Below, one piece after another: positions 25,517 to 35,200 of a stretch of 64,000 nucleotides of DNA. The translations under genes and the position numbers were made by a program. The first letter of the stretch is position 1. Every line of letters starts with the position of its first letter. Below the pieces are notes generated by a model, which was given only the letters and a program-made list of their open reading frames with translations, did no database searches and had not been told where the DNA came from. The stretch spans positions 186,001 to 250,000 of the forward strand of contig JASCOF010000001.1 in NCBI GenBank assembly GCA_029960065.1, given 5' to 3'. This DNA is from Flavobacteriaceae bacterium PS02336 (GTDB lineage Bacteria; Bacteroidota; Bacteroidia; Flavobacteriales; Flavobacteriaceae).

Positions 25517-26792
25517 TTTGAATTTCTATAAAAAAATAATTCAAACCAGTTTGTTTAAGATTACTTCTTTAAACAGTTTCAGCGTTGTTTTAAAAATCGG
25601 AATAGGTTTAATTACCTCAAAAATACTAGCGGTTTTTGTTGGTCCAAGCGGAATGGCTTTGGTTGGGAATCTGCGTAATTTTTTAACGTCATTAGAAAAT
25701 ATTTCGACTTTAGGATTTCAAAACGGAATCGTAAAATATACCGCCGAAAACGAGAAAAATAAAGTAGAACTTCAAAAAATAATAACGACCGTTTTTCTAA
25801 GTTTAGTAATTGTAGCGCTTCTTTTAAGCCTTGTTTTATTTTTTACTGCTGATTATTGGAACACTAGAATTTTCGGAGACAATACCGAATATTTGCTAAT
25901 TATAAAGGTTTTGTCTTTCGTCTTGCCTTGTTACGCTGTTTCCATTTTTTTCGTCGCTTTGATAAACGGTTTAGGAAAATTTAAAAAAGTAATCTGGATC
26001 AATATTATCGGGAATATCGTTGGTTTATTGAGTTCTGTTTTTTTGATTTTACAATTTAAAACCATTGGAGCTTTATTGGCAATTGTGATTGCACCCGCTT
26101 TATTGTTTTTTGTAACGTTTTATTTGGTTCAAAAAGAGATTCACTTTTTTCAAATCGTAAAATTAAAATGGTTTGATTTTAAAATTTTAAAAAATCTCTC
26201 GTCTTATTCTTTAATGGCTTTAGTTTCCTCAGTTCTTGGACCAATTGTTTTCTTGGCTGTCCGAAATGAAATTATTCAAAATTTAGGAATAGAGCAGGCT
26301 GGATATTGGGAAACCATGACGAGAATTTCGTCTTATTATCTTCTATTTGTCAGCACTATTTTAACCGTTTATTTTCTGCCCAAATTAGCAAAAGCTTCAA
26401 CAAACGAAGAAACCAAAAGCATATTTTATCAGTTTTATAAATTCATTCTGCCTGTTTTTATTCTAGGCTTAATGGTGCTTTATTTTGCAAGATTTTTTGT
26501 TGTGGAATTGCTTTTTACAAAAGAATTTCTTCCCGTAACCAATTTGTTTTTCTGGCAGTTTTTAGGAGATATTTTTAAAGTTTGTGCACTGATTTTAGGC
26601 TATCAGTTTTTTGCTAAAAAATTAACTTGGGCTTTTATTGCCGCAGAATTATATTCTTTATTCGTGTTTTATTCGGCTAGTTCGTATTACATGAAAATAT
26701 TTCAAATTGAAGGCGTTGTGTTAGCTTATGCTTTTCAGAATTTAACCTATTTTATATTGCTCGCGATTTATTTCAGGAAAAGTTTGTTTTAA
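25500..26792 (+). CDS. O-antigen translocase (Wzx-type flippase)
   Basis: This 430-residue protein has about 12 hydrophobic segments and belongs to the MOP superfamily of lipid-linked oligosaccharide flippases. FSVVLKIGIGLITSKILAVF and FVGPSGMALVGNLRNFL near the N-terminus are features of the WzxE-like O-antigen translocase family. There is no ATG near the start. The open frame starts at TTG 25500, and a second TTG at 25518 (424 residues, beginning NFYKKI) is equally possible. It overlaps the FemAB-like gene. The end overlaps the convergent glycosyltransferase by 4 bases. The role is to move a lipid-linked glycan across the inner membrane. Confidence 0.85.
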   Translation: MILHTNLNFYKKIIQTSLFKITSLNSFSVVLKIGIGLITSKILAVFVGPSGMALVGNLRNFLTSLENISTLGFQNGIVKYTAENEKNKVELQKIITTVFLSLVIVALLLSLVLFFTADYWNTRIFGDNTEYLLIIKVLSFVLPCYAVSIFFVALINGLGKFKKVIWINIIGNIVGLLSSVFLILQFKTIGALLAIVIAPALLFFVTFYLVQKEIHFFQIVKLKWFDFKILKNLSSYSLMALVSSVLGPIVFLAVRNEIIQNLGIEQAGYWETMTRISSYYLLFVSTILTVYFLPKLAKASTNEETKSIFYQFYKFILPVFILGLMVLYFARFFVVELLFTKEFLPVTNLFFWQFLGDIFKVCALILGYQFFAKKLTWAFIAAELYSLFVFYSASSYYMKIFQIEGVVLAYAFQNLTYFILLAIYFRKSLF

Positions 26793-27925
26793 TTTTCGCT
26801 CCATTTCTGTATATAATCTTGTGCAATTTTTGCGTAGTTGTGTTCTTTCTCAATAAATGTTCTGGCACGTTTTCCTATTGCGATAATTTCTTCAGGATTT
26901 TCAATTAAAAAAGACAATTCATTTATCAAATAATCAACATCTGGAATGGCATTAATACAGACTTTTTCAGATAGATTATAATATTTAGTAAATTCAGTTT
27001 CGGCATTTGTAAAAACTACTTTTCCTTTTGCCATCGATTCCAGCGCATTGTAACCTTGATCGTATCCATAAATTTGATCCAAAAGAATATGAGAACGATT
27101 ATAAAGATTAATATATTCTGAATACGGAACACTTCGAACCGTAATTATTTCCACTTTAGAACCGTATTTTTTCTCGATTATTTCCAAAGCTTTTTCAAAA
27201 TAATCATTTCCTTTTTTAAAATAATTATCAGTATTAATACCGTGAAAAATAATGATTTTATCAGTTATGACGATTGGTTCAAATTGAAGTTTGTCAATAT
27301 TAATCGGATTCGGAATCATTCCTAAATATTTAGGATTTCCTTGTAATGGAAGATGATAATCTAAATCGGAAGCAATAATTCCTTGGATATTTTTATATAT
27401 AAATTGGTGCAGTTTGAAAAACGATTTTCTGCGGAATTTTAAAACATTTCCAAATGACTTTTTATCAATTTTACGGTTTTGATATAACGGAATTACAGAT
27501 TTAAAATCAGGATTTTCGAAGCAGTATTTTACATTCAAATAATCATATCCAGAACTCAATAAAAAGAGTTTTTTGTTGTTTTTTAAAAGACTTGAAATGA
27601 TTTTTTTTTCGAAATAACAAGTACAATGGAAACTGTTTTCGTTAATTAATTGCACGACATCAAAACCCGAACATTGCTTTTCGAATTTTAAAAACTGCCG
27701 ATACGTTAAATAAGAACTGATATCAAAACCAGAGATTTTATAAACCGCAATTTTTATCTTTTTCAATAAACCCGTTTCCCATTTTTTCTGAATAGGATAG
27801 TCGACTGGAAAATTTTTAAAACCGTCTTTCTGACCAATAATAAAAACATCATGTCCTAATTGCTGCAAACCATCTTTCAAAGAATTGTGCAAATGACTAT
27901 ATTCTCCTACCAGTAAAACTTTCAT
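26789..27925 (-). CDS. Glycosyltransferase, GT-B fold
   Basis: The 378 residues have a GT4-like pattern: LVGEYSHLHNSLKDGLQQLGH at the N-terminus, and in the C-terminal half HGINTDNYFKKGNDYFEKAL, VEIITVRSVPYSEYINLYNR and DQIYGYDQGYNALESMAKGKVV, which contains the usual EX-type donor-binding segment. Sugar and acceptor are unknown. It is convergent with the flippase gene (4-base overlap) and divergent from the next glycosyltransferase, with only 45 bases to its start. Confidence 0.82.
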   Translation of the reverse strand: MKVLLVGEYSHLHNSLKDGLQQLGHDVFIIGQKDGFKNFPVDYPIQKKWETGLLKKIKIAVYKISGFDISSYLTYRQFLKFEKQCSGFDVVQLINENSFHCTCYFEKKIISSLLKNNKKLFLLSSGYDYLNVKYCFENPDFKSVIPLYQNRKIDKKSFGNVLKFRRKSFFKLHQFIYKNIQGIIASDLDYHLPLQGNPKYLGMIPNPINIDKLQFEPIVITDKIIIFHGINTDNYFKKGNDYFEKALEIIEKKYGSKVEIITVRSVPYSEYINLYNRSHILLDQIYGYDQGYNALESMAKGKVVFTNAETEFTKYYNLSEKVCINAIPDVDYLINELSFLIENPEEIIAIGKRARTFIEKEHNYAKIAQDYIQKWSEN

Positions 27926-27932
27926 TTATGTG

Positions 27933-27940
27933 TATATTTG
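27933..27940 (+). promoter_or_regulatory. Promoter -7 element of the GT4 gene
   Basis: TATATTTG lies 30 bases before the ATG at 27971. This also accounts for the TTG at 27938, which could be mistaken for a start codon. Confidence 0.55.
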
Positions 27941-27970
27941 ACAAATATATTTACTTTTTTGGTCAAAAAC

Positions 27971-29056
27971 ATGAATAAAAAGAAAGTTGCAATAGTTTCA
28001 AATTCTTTAGGAAAAGGAGGAGCAGAACGTTTTGCAACTTTATTGACTTTTATGTTGGAAGATTCTGGTTTCCAAGTGCATTCGATTATTGTAAATGATG
28101 TTGTAGATTATTCGTATACAGGAACTTTGTTTAATTTAGAAAAAGAAAGTTCAAGTTCTTCTTCGTATTTTAGAAAGTTAAAAAAAGGAATTTTATTACG
28201 ACGTTATTTAGTTGAAAATGATATCGAAATTCTCATAGACAGCAGAACGAGAAATGTTTTGTTGAGAGAATTAATCACGAGATTTATTTATCGAAACAGC
28301 AAAATCTATTACATTGTACACAGTTACAATTTTCAAAATTATTTCCCCAATTCAAAATTTTGGTCAAGATTACTTTATAAAAATGTAGCATCTTTAATTT
28401 GTGTTTCAAAAGCAATTGAAGAAAAAGTAAATCTCTTGTATGATTTTAAAAATACAATTACGATTTACAATCCTTTTTTTATTGCTGAAGAAGAATTAAA
28501 AAAAGAGGTTTCAGAAACCCAAAAAGTGATTTTGTTTTTTGGAAGATTCGATGAAAAAGTGAAGAATTTTACTTTAATGCTGGAAGCTTTTTCAGAATCT
28601 CAAATTTTTCTAAAAGGCTATCAATTGCATCTTTTAGGTTCTGGTAAAGATTTGGATTTTATAAAACAGAAAATTGAAAGTTTAGAATTAGGCAATTATG
28701 TTCAAATATTTCCATTTAAGGAAAATCCATTCGATGAAGTTCGTCAAGCTAAATTTACTATATTGACTAGTAATTATGAAGGTTTTCCGCTTTCGGTAAT
28801 TGAATCATTAGCTTTAGGAACGCCGGTTATTGCCGTAGATTGTAATTCTGGACCGAGAGAAATTATTCAGAATGAATTTAATGGTTTATTGGTAGAAAAT
28901 CATAATACAAAAGCTTTTGCCGAAGCCATGAACCGGCTTGTCGATGATAACGAATTATATCATTTCTGTAAAAAGAATGCTTCTGAAAGTGTACAACATT
29001 TGTCATTAAAAAATATAACTGAACAATGGAAGAATCTTTTAATCAATCAAAAATGA
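27971..29056 (+). CDS. Glycosyltransferase family 4
   Basis: From ATG 27971 the protein has 361 residues. The N-terminus reads KVAIVSNSLGKGGAERFAT, the GGAER motif being the hallmark of GT4. The C-terminal domain has LFFGRFDEKVKNFTLMLEAF, LHLLGSGKDLDFIKQ and NYEGFPLSVIESLALGTPVI, the EX7E donor-binding segment. It transfers a sugar from a nucleotide or lipid donor during surface-glycan synthesis; which sugar is unknown. An upstream TTG start (27938) lies inside a promoter motif and is rejected. The stop overlaps the next gene by 4 bases (ATGA), so the two are coupled. Confidence 0.9.
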   Translation: MNKKKVAIVSNSLGKGGAERFATLLTFMLEDSGFQVHSIIVNDVVDYSYTGTLFNLEKESSSSSSYFRKLKKGILLRRYLVENDIEILIDSRTRNVLLRELITRFIYRNSKIYYIVHSYNFQNYFPNSKFWSRLLYKNVASLICVSKAIEEKVNLLYDFKNTITIYNPFFIAEEELKKEVSETQKVILFFGRFDEKVKNFTLMLEAFSESQIFLKGYQLHLLGSGKDLDFIKQKIESLELGNYVQIFPFKENPFDEVRQAKFTILTSNYEGFPLSVIESLALGTPVIAVDCNSGPREIIQNEFNGLLVENHNTKAFAEAMNRLVDDNELYHFCKKNASESVQHLSLKNITEQWKNLLINQK

Positions 29057-29472
29057 CCAATATTTCAGATATTCAATTAATTGAAATTCCTAAAATTGAA
29101 GACAGAAGAGGTAATCTTTCGGTTATAGAAAGAGATGTTATTCCGTTTGTTTCCAAAAGAGTGTATTATTTGTACGATGTGCCAAGTGGAAGCAAAAAAG
29201 GCGGACACGCGCACATTGAGCAGCAGGAATTTTTGATTGCTTTAAGCGGCAGTTTTGATGTTGTTTTAAAAGACGGAAAAAATATAAAAACAGTAACGTT
29301 GAATAAACCCAATAACGGACTTCTTATTGTTTCGGGAATTTGGCGCGAACTTAAAAATTTTTCTTCTGGAAGTGTATGTTTGGTTTTGTCTTCGGGTGAA
29401 TTTGAGGAAGAAGATTATATTCGGGAATATAAAAAATTCAAGTCATTTAAAGACGGTGGAACCAAGTCCTAA
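29053..29472 (+). CDS. FdtA/QdtA-like sugar 3,4-ketoisomerase (WxcM-like cupin)
   Basis: This is a 139-residue cupin, beginning at the ATG at 29053 that overlaps the upstream stop as ATGA. The open frame upstream (29026) would add nine residues within the previous gene. DRRGNLSVIERDVIPFVSKR, KKGGHAHIEQQEF and GSFDVVLKDG are the FdtA/QdtA/WxcM-like pattern. GGHAH carries the active-site His of dTDP-4-oxo-6-deoxyglucose 3,4-ketoisomerases. Such enzymes make precursors of dTDP-Fuc3NAc or Qui3NAc. No rmlA, rmlB or 3-aminotransferase gene is near, so the substrate must come from elsewhere, or the protein has a changed role. The 3' end overlaps the convergent GT2 gene by 30 bases. Confidence 0.82.
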   Translation: MTNISDIQLIEIPKIEDRRGNLSVIERDVIPFVSKRVYYLYDVPSGSKKGGHAHIEQQEFLIALSGSFDVVLKDGKNIKTVTLNKPNNGLLIVSGIWRELKNFSSGSVCLVLSSGEFEEEDYIREYKKFKSFKDGGTKS

Positions 29473-30372
29473 ATTGGCTAAAAAGGTTTTTACAGCAATT
29501 AAACTAAGCAAAATAAATGCTGGAAGGCGTAATAAAATTCTTTTTTTCCAGCTTAAATTCTTCAAATCAATCGGATTATAATATTTGTAGAAAAGCGCTG
29601 TTTCTCCAGCCAATTTGCTTTTTACAGCAAGCGAAAATCGGTTTAAATCTAAGAACTTTTTTAAGTCTAAATTTGCTTTTTCGGCTTCTTCAAATTTTGA
29701 AAAATCCATTTTCTCTTTAATAAATTTAGTATTTTTTGAAAGACTTTTAGGATCGTAAACATAACGCGCTAATATTTTCCACGAAAAAACCACAGGATAA
29801 ATTAGTCCAATTCTAATCCATAGATCAGTGTCTTGACCGCTTTTTATTTTCGTATCAAAATTTCCAATTTCTGTAAAAACAGATTGGTGAAAAACAGCGC
29901 ACGAAGTACACAAAACGGTTTCTTTTAAACTGGCTTTAAAATAGTTTACAATTTCAAATTCGTTATCTGTTTTTGAAATTGAATATTGTGCGGGAATTAT
30001 TTTTTTGGAAGTATCAAATTCAATTGCGGCCGAGAAAACTTTTTGATTTGGAACTTTCGAAATAATAGTAAAAATTGTTTCTAAAAATGTCGGATACCAA
30101 AAATCGTCTGCGTCTAAAAAAGTAATAAAATCAGAATTTGCTTTTTCGATTCCGTAATTTCTCGCAGTCGAAGCGCCTTCATTTTTTTTGCTGAAATAAT
30201 GAATTCTATTGTCTTTAAATTTTAGTAATTTTTCTTCACTTTTATCAGTAGATCCATCATTAACAATGATAATTTCAAAATCCTGAAAAGTTTGATCTAA
30301 AATACTCTGTATCGTATTTTCGATAAAGTTTTCTTTATTGTAAAGCGGAATTATTACAGAAAAAAAAGCCAT
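29443..30372 (-). CDS. Glycosyltransferase family 2
   Basis: The 309 residues have a GT-A fold: FSVIIPLYNKENFIENTIQS, FEIIIVNDGSTDKSEE, SKKNEGASTARNYGIE and FLDADDFWYPT, the last being the metal-binding DxD region. C-terminal hydrophobic residues near 285-300 suggest membrane association. Its C-terminal coding region overlaps the convergent FdtA-like gene by 30 bases. It follows directly on a second GT2 gene (stop-start spacing of zero), so the two are one transcript with the FtsE gene upstream. Confidence 0.9.
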   Translation of the reverse strand: MAFFSVIIPLYNKENFIENTIQSILDQTFQDFEIIIVNDGSTDKSEEKLLKFKDNRIHYFSKKNEGASTARNYGIEKANSDFITFLDADDFWYPTFLETIFTIISKVPNQKVFSAAIEFDTSKKIIPAQYSISKTDNEFEIVNYFKASLKETVLCTSCAVFHQSVFTEIGNFDTKIKSGQDTDLWIRIGLIYPVVFSWKILARYVYDPKSLSKNTKFIKEKMDFSKFEEAEKANLDLKKFLDLNRFSLAVKSKLAGETALFYKYYNPIDLKNLSWKKRILLRLPAFILLSLIAVKTFLANLGLGSTVFK

Positions 30373-31260
30373 TTATTTTGATTTTAAAAAACTATAATAA
30401 CCTAATTTATAGATGTCAAAGAGAAAAAGCGACGGGTTTTGTGAAACTAGATTTCGTTCGATTTTTGATTCTAATTTTCGAAAAATAAAGCGAAAAACAG
30501 AAAGTAATTTTAATGTTTTTAAAAGTTCAAAAGAAGCAATAATTCTGCTTTCGTTCAATGAAATTTTATTTGAATAATTTAGAAAAACCAAATTTTCGAT
30601 TGCTGTTTTTGTTTTGCTTAAAAATAGGGAAGAAGGCTCTAAATTTAAATGAAAAACTGGATTTTCAATATGTGAGACTTCTATCGAATTTGATTTTAAA
30701 ACGGTAAAAAAAAGTAGATCTTCGTAGCCGTATTTTTTTAGATTTTCATCAAAAGGAAAACGAATAACAATTTCTTTTTTAATCATTAAATTGGAAACCA
30801 AAGCCGTTTCAGACGGATTTTGATTTCTTTGAGATAAAGGCAAAGCTTCTCTTTCTCTGCCGTAAATCCAGCGTAAGAGCAGTTCTTTTGCAGGTTTTTG
30901 ATCTTCATACAAAAGACCTCCAAAAACGACTTTTCTATTTTTATTGATCTCTGATATATAGTTCGCAATAAATTGATTATGAACTGGAATTACATCGGCA
31001 TCCAAAAAAAGCAGGTTTTGGTAGATTGCTTTTTGGGCCAATACATTTCGAATCGCACTTCGACCAATATTTTCTTCTAAAATAATAAAAGAGGAATTTT
31101 CGAATTGATTAATTCTTTGGTTTTCAATTAGGAATTCTTGCGAAGCATCATCTAAACAAATAATTTCAAAAGGAATATTGCATTCCAAAGCTTGTTTATG
31201 TATTGTTTCTACAAGCTTAAAAATGTTATAATTGTAAACCGGAATTAAAATCGAAAGCAT
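30373..31260 (-). CDS. Glycosyltransferase family 2
   Basis: The 295 residues are a second GT-A enzyme: LSILIPVYNYNIFKLVETIH, FEIICLDDASQEFL, LEENIGRSAIRNVLAQKAIY and LLFLDADVIPV, with the DxD metal site. Its ATG overlaps the ftsE stop by one base (TAATG). The sugar is unknown. It differs from its neighbour in length and in the sequence after the DxD, so the two probably transfer different sugars. Confidence 0.88.
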   Translation of the reverse strand: MLSILIPVYNYNIFKLVETIHKQALECNIPFEIICLDDASQEFLIENQRINQFENSSFIILEENIGRSAIRNVLAQKAIYQNLLFLDADVIPVHNQFIANYISEINKNRKVVFGGLLYEDQKPAKELLLRWIYGREREALPLSQRNQNPSETALVSNLMIKKEIVIRFPFDENLKKYGYEDLLFFTVLKSNSIEVSHIENPVFHLNLEPSSLFLSKTKTAIENLVFLNYSNKISLNESRIIASFELLKTLKLLSVFRFIFRKLESKIERNLVSQNPSLFLFDIYKLGYYSFLKSK

Positions 31261-31943
31261 TACACGCTTCTTTGCACTACTTCGAAGATTCTTTCATCTT
31301 CACATTTCAATGTTTTAGAAGGGAATTTCATTAATAAAGCATAATCGTGAGTTGCCATGATAACGGTTTTACCAGCAGCGTTGATTGCTTTTAATACTTC
31401 TAAAACTTCAGAACTGGTTTGCGGATCCAAGTTTCCAGTTGGTTCGTCTGCCAAGATAAATTCTGGATCGTTAAGCAGTGCTCTTGCAATTGCAACACGC
31501 TGTTGTTCTCCTCCAGAAAGCTGGTGAGGCATTTTATTTACAAAATCTTTCATGCCTACTTTGTCCAAAACTTCATCAATTTTGTGCAGCATGGCATCTT
31601 TTTCGTGCCATCCGGTTGCTCTAAGTACAAAAAGCATATTGTCTTTAATAGAACGATCTGGAAGCAGTTTAAAGTCTTGAAATACAATTCCGATCTTACG
31701 TCTCAAAAACGGAATGTCGTTTTCTTTCAGTGCAGCCAAATCAAATTCTACAATATGTCCTTCTCCTTCAACTAATGGTAAATCAGCGTATAAAGTTTTT
31801 AAGAAACTACTCTTTCCAGAACCTGTTTTCCCGATGATGTAGATAAATTCACCGTGGTTAACATCTAAATTAATGTGAGAGATAATTTTTCTTCCTTCTT
31901 GATATATAGTGACTTCTTTAAGAGACAGTACGTTTTGTGACAT
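31260..31943 (-). CDS. ftsE: Cell division ATP-binding protein FtsE
   Basis: From ATG 31943 the protein has 227 residues, the usual FtsE length; the open frame extends upstream to 32009 without an initiating context. Walker A GKTGSGKS is at 38-45, the signature LSGGEQQRVAIARALL is followed by Walker B FILADEPTGNLDPQ, and the H-loop is in MATHDYALL. FtsE partners FtsX to regulate peptidoglycan hydrolysis during division. No FtsX gene is adjacent; instead two GT2 genes follow with a one-base overlap, so their expression is tied to it. The identification rests on length and on KLLPDRSIKDNMLFVLRATG, which is FtsE-like. Confidence 0.9.
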   Translation of the reverse strand: MSQNVLSLKEVTIYQEGRKIISHINLDVNHGEFIYIIGKTGSGKSSFLKTLYADLPLVEGEGHIVEFDLAALKENDIPFLRRKIGIVFQDFKLLPDRSIKDNMLFVLRATGWHEKDAMLHKIDEVLDKVGMKDFVNKMPHQLSGGEQQRVAIARALLNDPEFILADEPTGNLDPQTSSEVLEVLKAINAAGKTVIMATHDYALLMKFPSKTLKCEDERIFEVVQRSV

Positions 31944-32209
31944 AATAAAATTGATTTGAATGGTAAAAGTAATAAGATAACGTTTGTATTCAAAATAAAT
32001 TTGAATCATTTCTGTAAGAAATATAAAAAAATGAAAATAGATTAAAGCAGAAAGAAAAAATGGAATAATACTTGTGTCAAGAAAAAAATCATTTTAGAAA
32101 GTTTGAGAACCAATATTTTGAAGTTTAAATAAACAAAAAATCACGTCTGATTAATCTTTTGTTCATAATAAAACCTTAAAACGTTTCGTTATAAACCGTA
32201 TAAAATTGA

Positions 32210-32217
32210 TACATTTG
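32210..32217 (+). promoter_or_regulatory. Promoter -7 element of the TPR gene
   Basis: TACATTTG, 19 bases before the ATG at 32237, matches TAnnTTTG. No convincing -33 TTG lies at the expected distance. The 293-bp gap to the ftsE start (31944-32236) otherwise holds only AT-rich sequence. Confidence 0.55.
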
Positions 32218-32236
32218 AATACTAAATATTACTAAA

Positions 32237-35200
32237 ATGCGTAAACTTTCCTGGTTCTTTTTATTCCAAATTATCCTTATTTCGACCACAGTTTCGGCAC
32301 AAAAATCAGCTATTTATACTTACGACTTAAAGGATTTTGACAAAGCACTGGCTTTATATAATGATAAACAATATGCCTCAGCACAGCTTATTTTCGAGCA
32401 TGTCAAAAATACTGAAGTTACTGAAGAAGTAAAATCAGACTGTGCGTTTTATATTGCCAATTGTGCTATAAGAACCAACAAAGCAAATGCCGATGCTTTG
32501 GTAGAAAAGTTTGTAAGCGATTATCCAACAAGCACCAAGCAAAATCAGGCTTACATAGAAGCTGCGCAGTTTTTTTTCGAACAAGGAAATTATCCAAAAG
32601 CATTGCAATGGTTTGATAAAGTTGACGAAAGTTATATGAGTAAAGCTGAATCGGACAAATTCAACTTCATGAAAGGCTACAGTTATTTTAATGCTAAAAA
32701 GAAAAAAGAAGCGACAAACTATTTTAATAAAGTAGTTAATTCTAAAGAATATGGTTCTCAAGCCAAATATTATTTAGGATTTATGGCTTATGAAGGCGAC
32801 GATTATAAAGAAGCAACCAAATATTTTGATGAAGTTTCGGGCGAAGAAAAATACAAAGAAAAGCTTTCGTATTACCAAGCCGACATGAACTTCAAATTAG
32901 GAAATTTCCAAAAAGCAATTGATTTAGGGCAGACTGCAATGGCGAAATCGAATGCTTTGGAACAATCAGAATTAAATAAAATTATTGGAGAAAGTTATTT
33001 CAATTTAAAACAATACGACAAAGCGATTCCGTTTTTAGAAAAATACCAGGGTAAAAAAGGGAAATGGAACAATACCGATTTTTATCAATTAGGCTATGCG
33101 TATTATGAACAGAAAAACTACGAAAAAGCGATTTCGCAGTTCAATAAAATTATTGAAGGAAAAGATTTCGTAGCGCAAAATGCTTATTATCATTTAGGTT
33201 TAAGTTATTTAAATATTGGTAAAAAGCAGGAAGCTTTGAATGCTTTTAAGAATGCTTCAGAAATGGATTTCAATGCGCAGATCCAAGAAGATGCAGCTTT
33301 AAATTATGCTAAATTAAGTTACGATATTGGAAATGCGTATCAGGCTGTTCCAGGGATTTTATTAGATTTCTTAAAAAAATATCCAAATAATTCAAGTCGT
33401 TCAGAAGTAGAAAAACTATTGGTTGATTCTTATATTTCTTCTAAAAACTACAAAGAAGCTTTAGCTTTATTAGAGAAAAATAGAACTGCAGAAAATAAAG
33501 CAGCTTACCAAAAAGTACTGTTTTACCGGGGTGTAGAATTGTACAATGAATCTAATTATCAGGAAGCGGGCAAAATGTTTAAAAGCGCTATCAGCGAGCA
33601 AAAGACACCTGAATTTACAGCGCGCGCCACGTTTTGGAAAGCAGAAACAGAATATTTAAATGATGATATGCAGAATGCTTTGTTGACGTATAAGCAGTTT
33701 GCAGGAATGGCAGGTGCAAAAGCTACAGATGAGTATAAAAACATCAATTATAATATTGGATACACGTATTTTAAATTGAAAGAATACGATCAAGCGGCAA
33801 ACTCTTTTCAAGCTCAGATTGATAATTCTCCTTCAGATAAAGTTCGTTTAAATGATTCTTATTTACGTTTGGGAGATTGTCGTTTTGTGACTTCAAAATA
33901 CAGTGCTGCAAATGAAGCTTACGGAAAAGCAATTGCGGCAAAAGGCGTTGATGCAGATTATGCTCAATTTCAAAAAGCACTTTCGTACGGATTTATGTCA
34001 AATAATGCTAAGAAAGTTGATGAACTGAATAACTTTATTCAGATGTACAAAAAATCATCTTACCGTGATGATGCGCTGTATGAGTTAGGAAATACCTATG
34101 TTGCAGAAAAGAAAAACGATCAGGCTTTAAAAACGTATGATCAGTTAATTTCTGAATTTCCAAACGGCTCATTTACTTCGAAAGCAGTCTTAAAACAAGG
34201 TTTGATTTATTATAATTCTGATCGTGATCAGCAGGCTTTAACGAAGTTTAAAAAAGTTGCGGCAGAGTTTCCAAAAACACCAGAGGCTTTAGAAGCAGTT
34301 TCTACGGCAAGATTAATTTATGTTGATTCTGGAAAAGTAGATGAATATGCAACATGGGTTCGTACTTTAGATTTTGTTGAAGTTTCGGATGCTGAATTAG
34401 ACAACGATACTTACGATGCCGCTTTTAAACAATACAGTCAAAACAACAGTAAAGTTGCTATAACTGGATTCGCAGGTTATGTGAGCAAATTCCCAGCTGG
34501 TTTACATGCATTAGAAGCTAATTTCTATTTAGGACAGCTTTATTATGCGGAAGGTTCTGAAACAAAATCAACATCTAATTATCAATATGTGGCAGAGCAG
34601 CCAAGAAGTGAATTCACAGAGCAGGCTTTAAACAGATTGGCTCAGATTTATTTGAAAGCAAAAGACTGTGATAAAGCGATTCCAGTTTTAAAACGTCTAG
34701 AAAATGAAGCAGATTATCCACAGAATAAAACCTTTGCACAGGCCAACTTAATGAAATGTTATTATGATAAAAAGGATTATGATAACTCGGTTATTGCTGC
34801 TGAAAAAGTGCTGGAAAATGCAAAATCTGACGCTGGAGTAAAAGCCGATGCTCAAATCATTGTAGCTCGTGCTGCAATTCAAACAGGAAACGAAGATAAA
34901 GCGAAAACAGCTTACGCTAAGTTGCTCACAACTTCTAAGGGAGAATTAGCCGCAGAAGCATTGTATTATGATGCTTATTTTAAAACGAAGGAAGGAAAAT
35001 TTGAAGCTTCAAATACAGCGGTTCAAAAACTGGCAAAAAACTATTCGTCTTATAAATATTATGGAGCAAAAGGTTTGGTTTTAATGGCAAAAAACTTCTA
35101 CGGATTAAAAGACAGCTATCAGGCAACTTTTATTTTGGATAACGTAATTAACAATTTTACCGATTATCCAGATGTTGTAGAAGAAGCGAAAAAAGAATTG

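Noticed and set aside
27938..27970. TTG upstream start for the GT4 gene
   Set aside because: The TTG is part of the TATATTTG promoter element; ATG 27971 begins the conserved N-terminus.
32435..32761. 108-residue minus-strand frame inside the large TPR gene
   Set aside because: Frame shadow; the plus-strand TPR protein explains the sequence.
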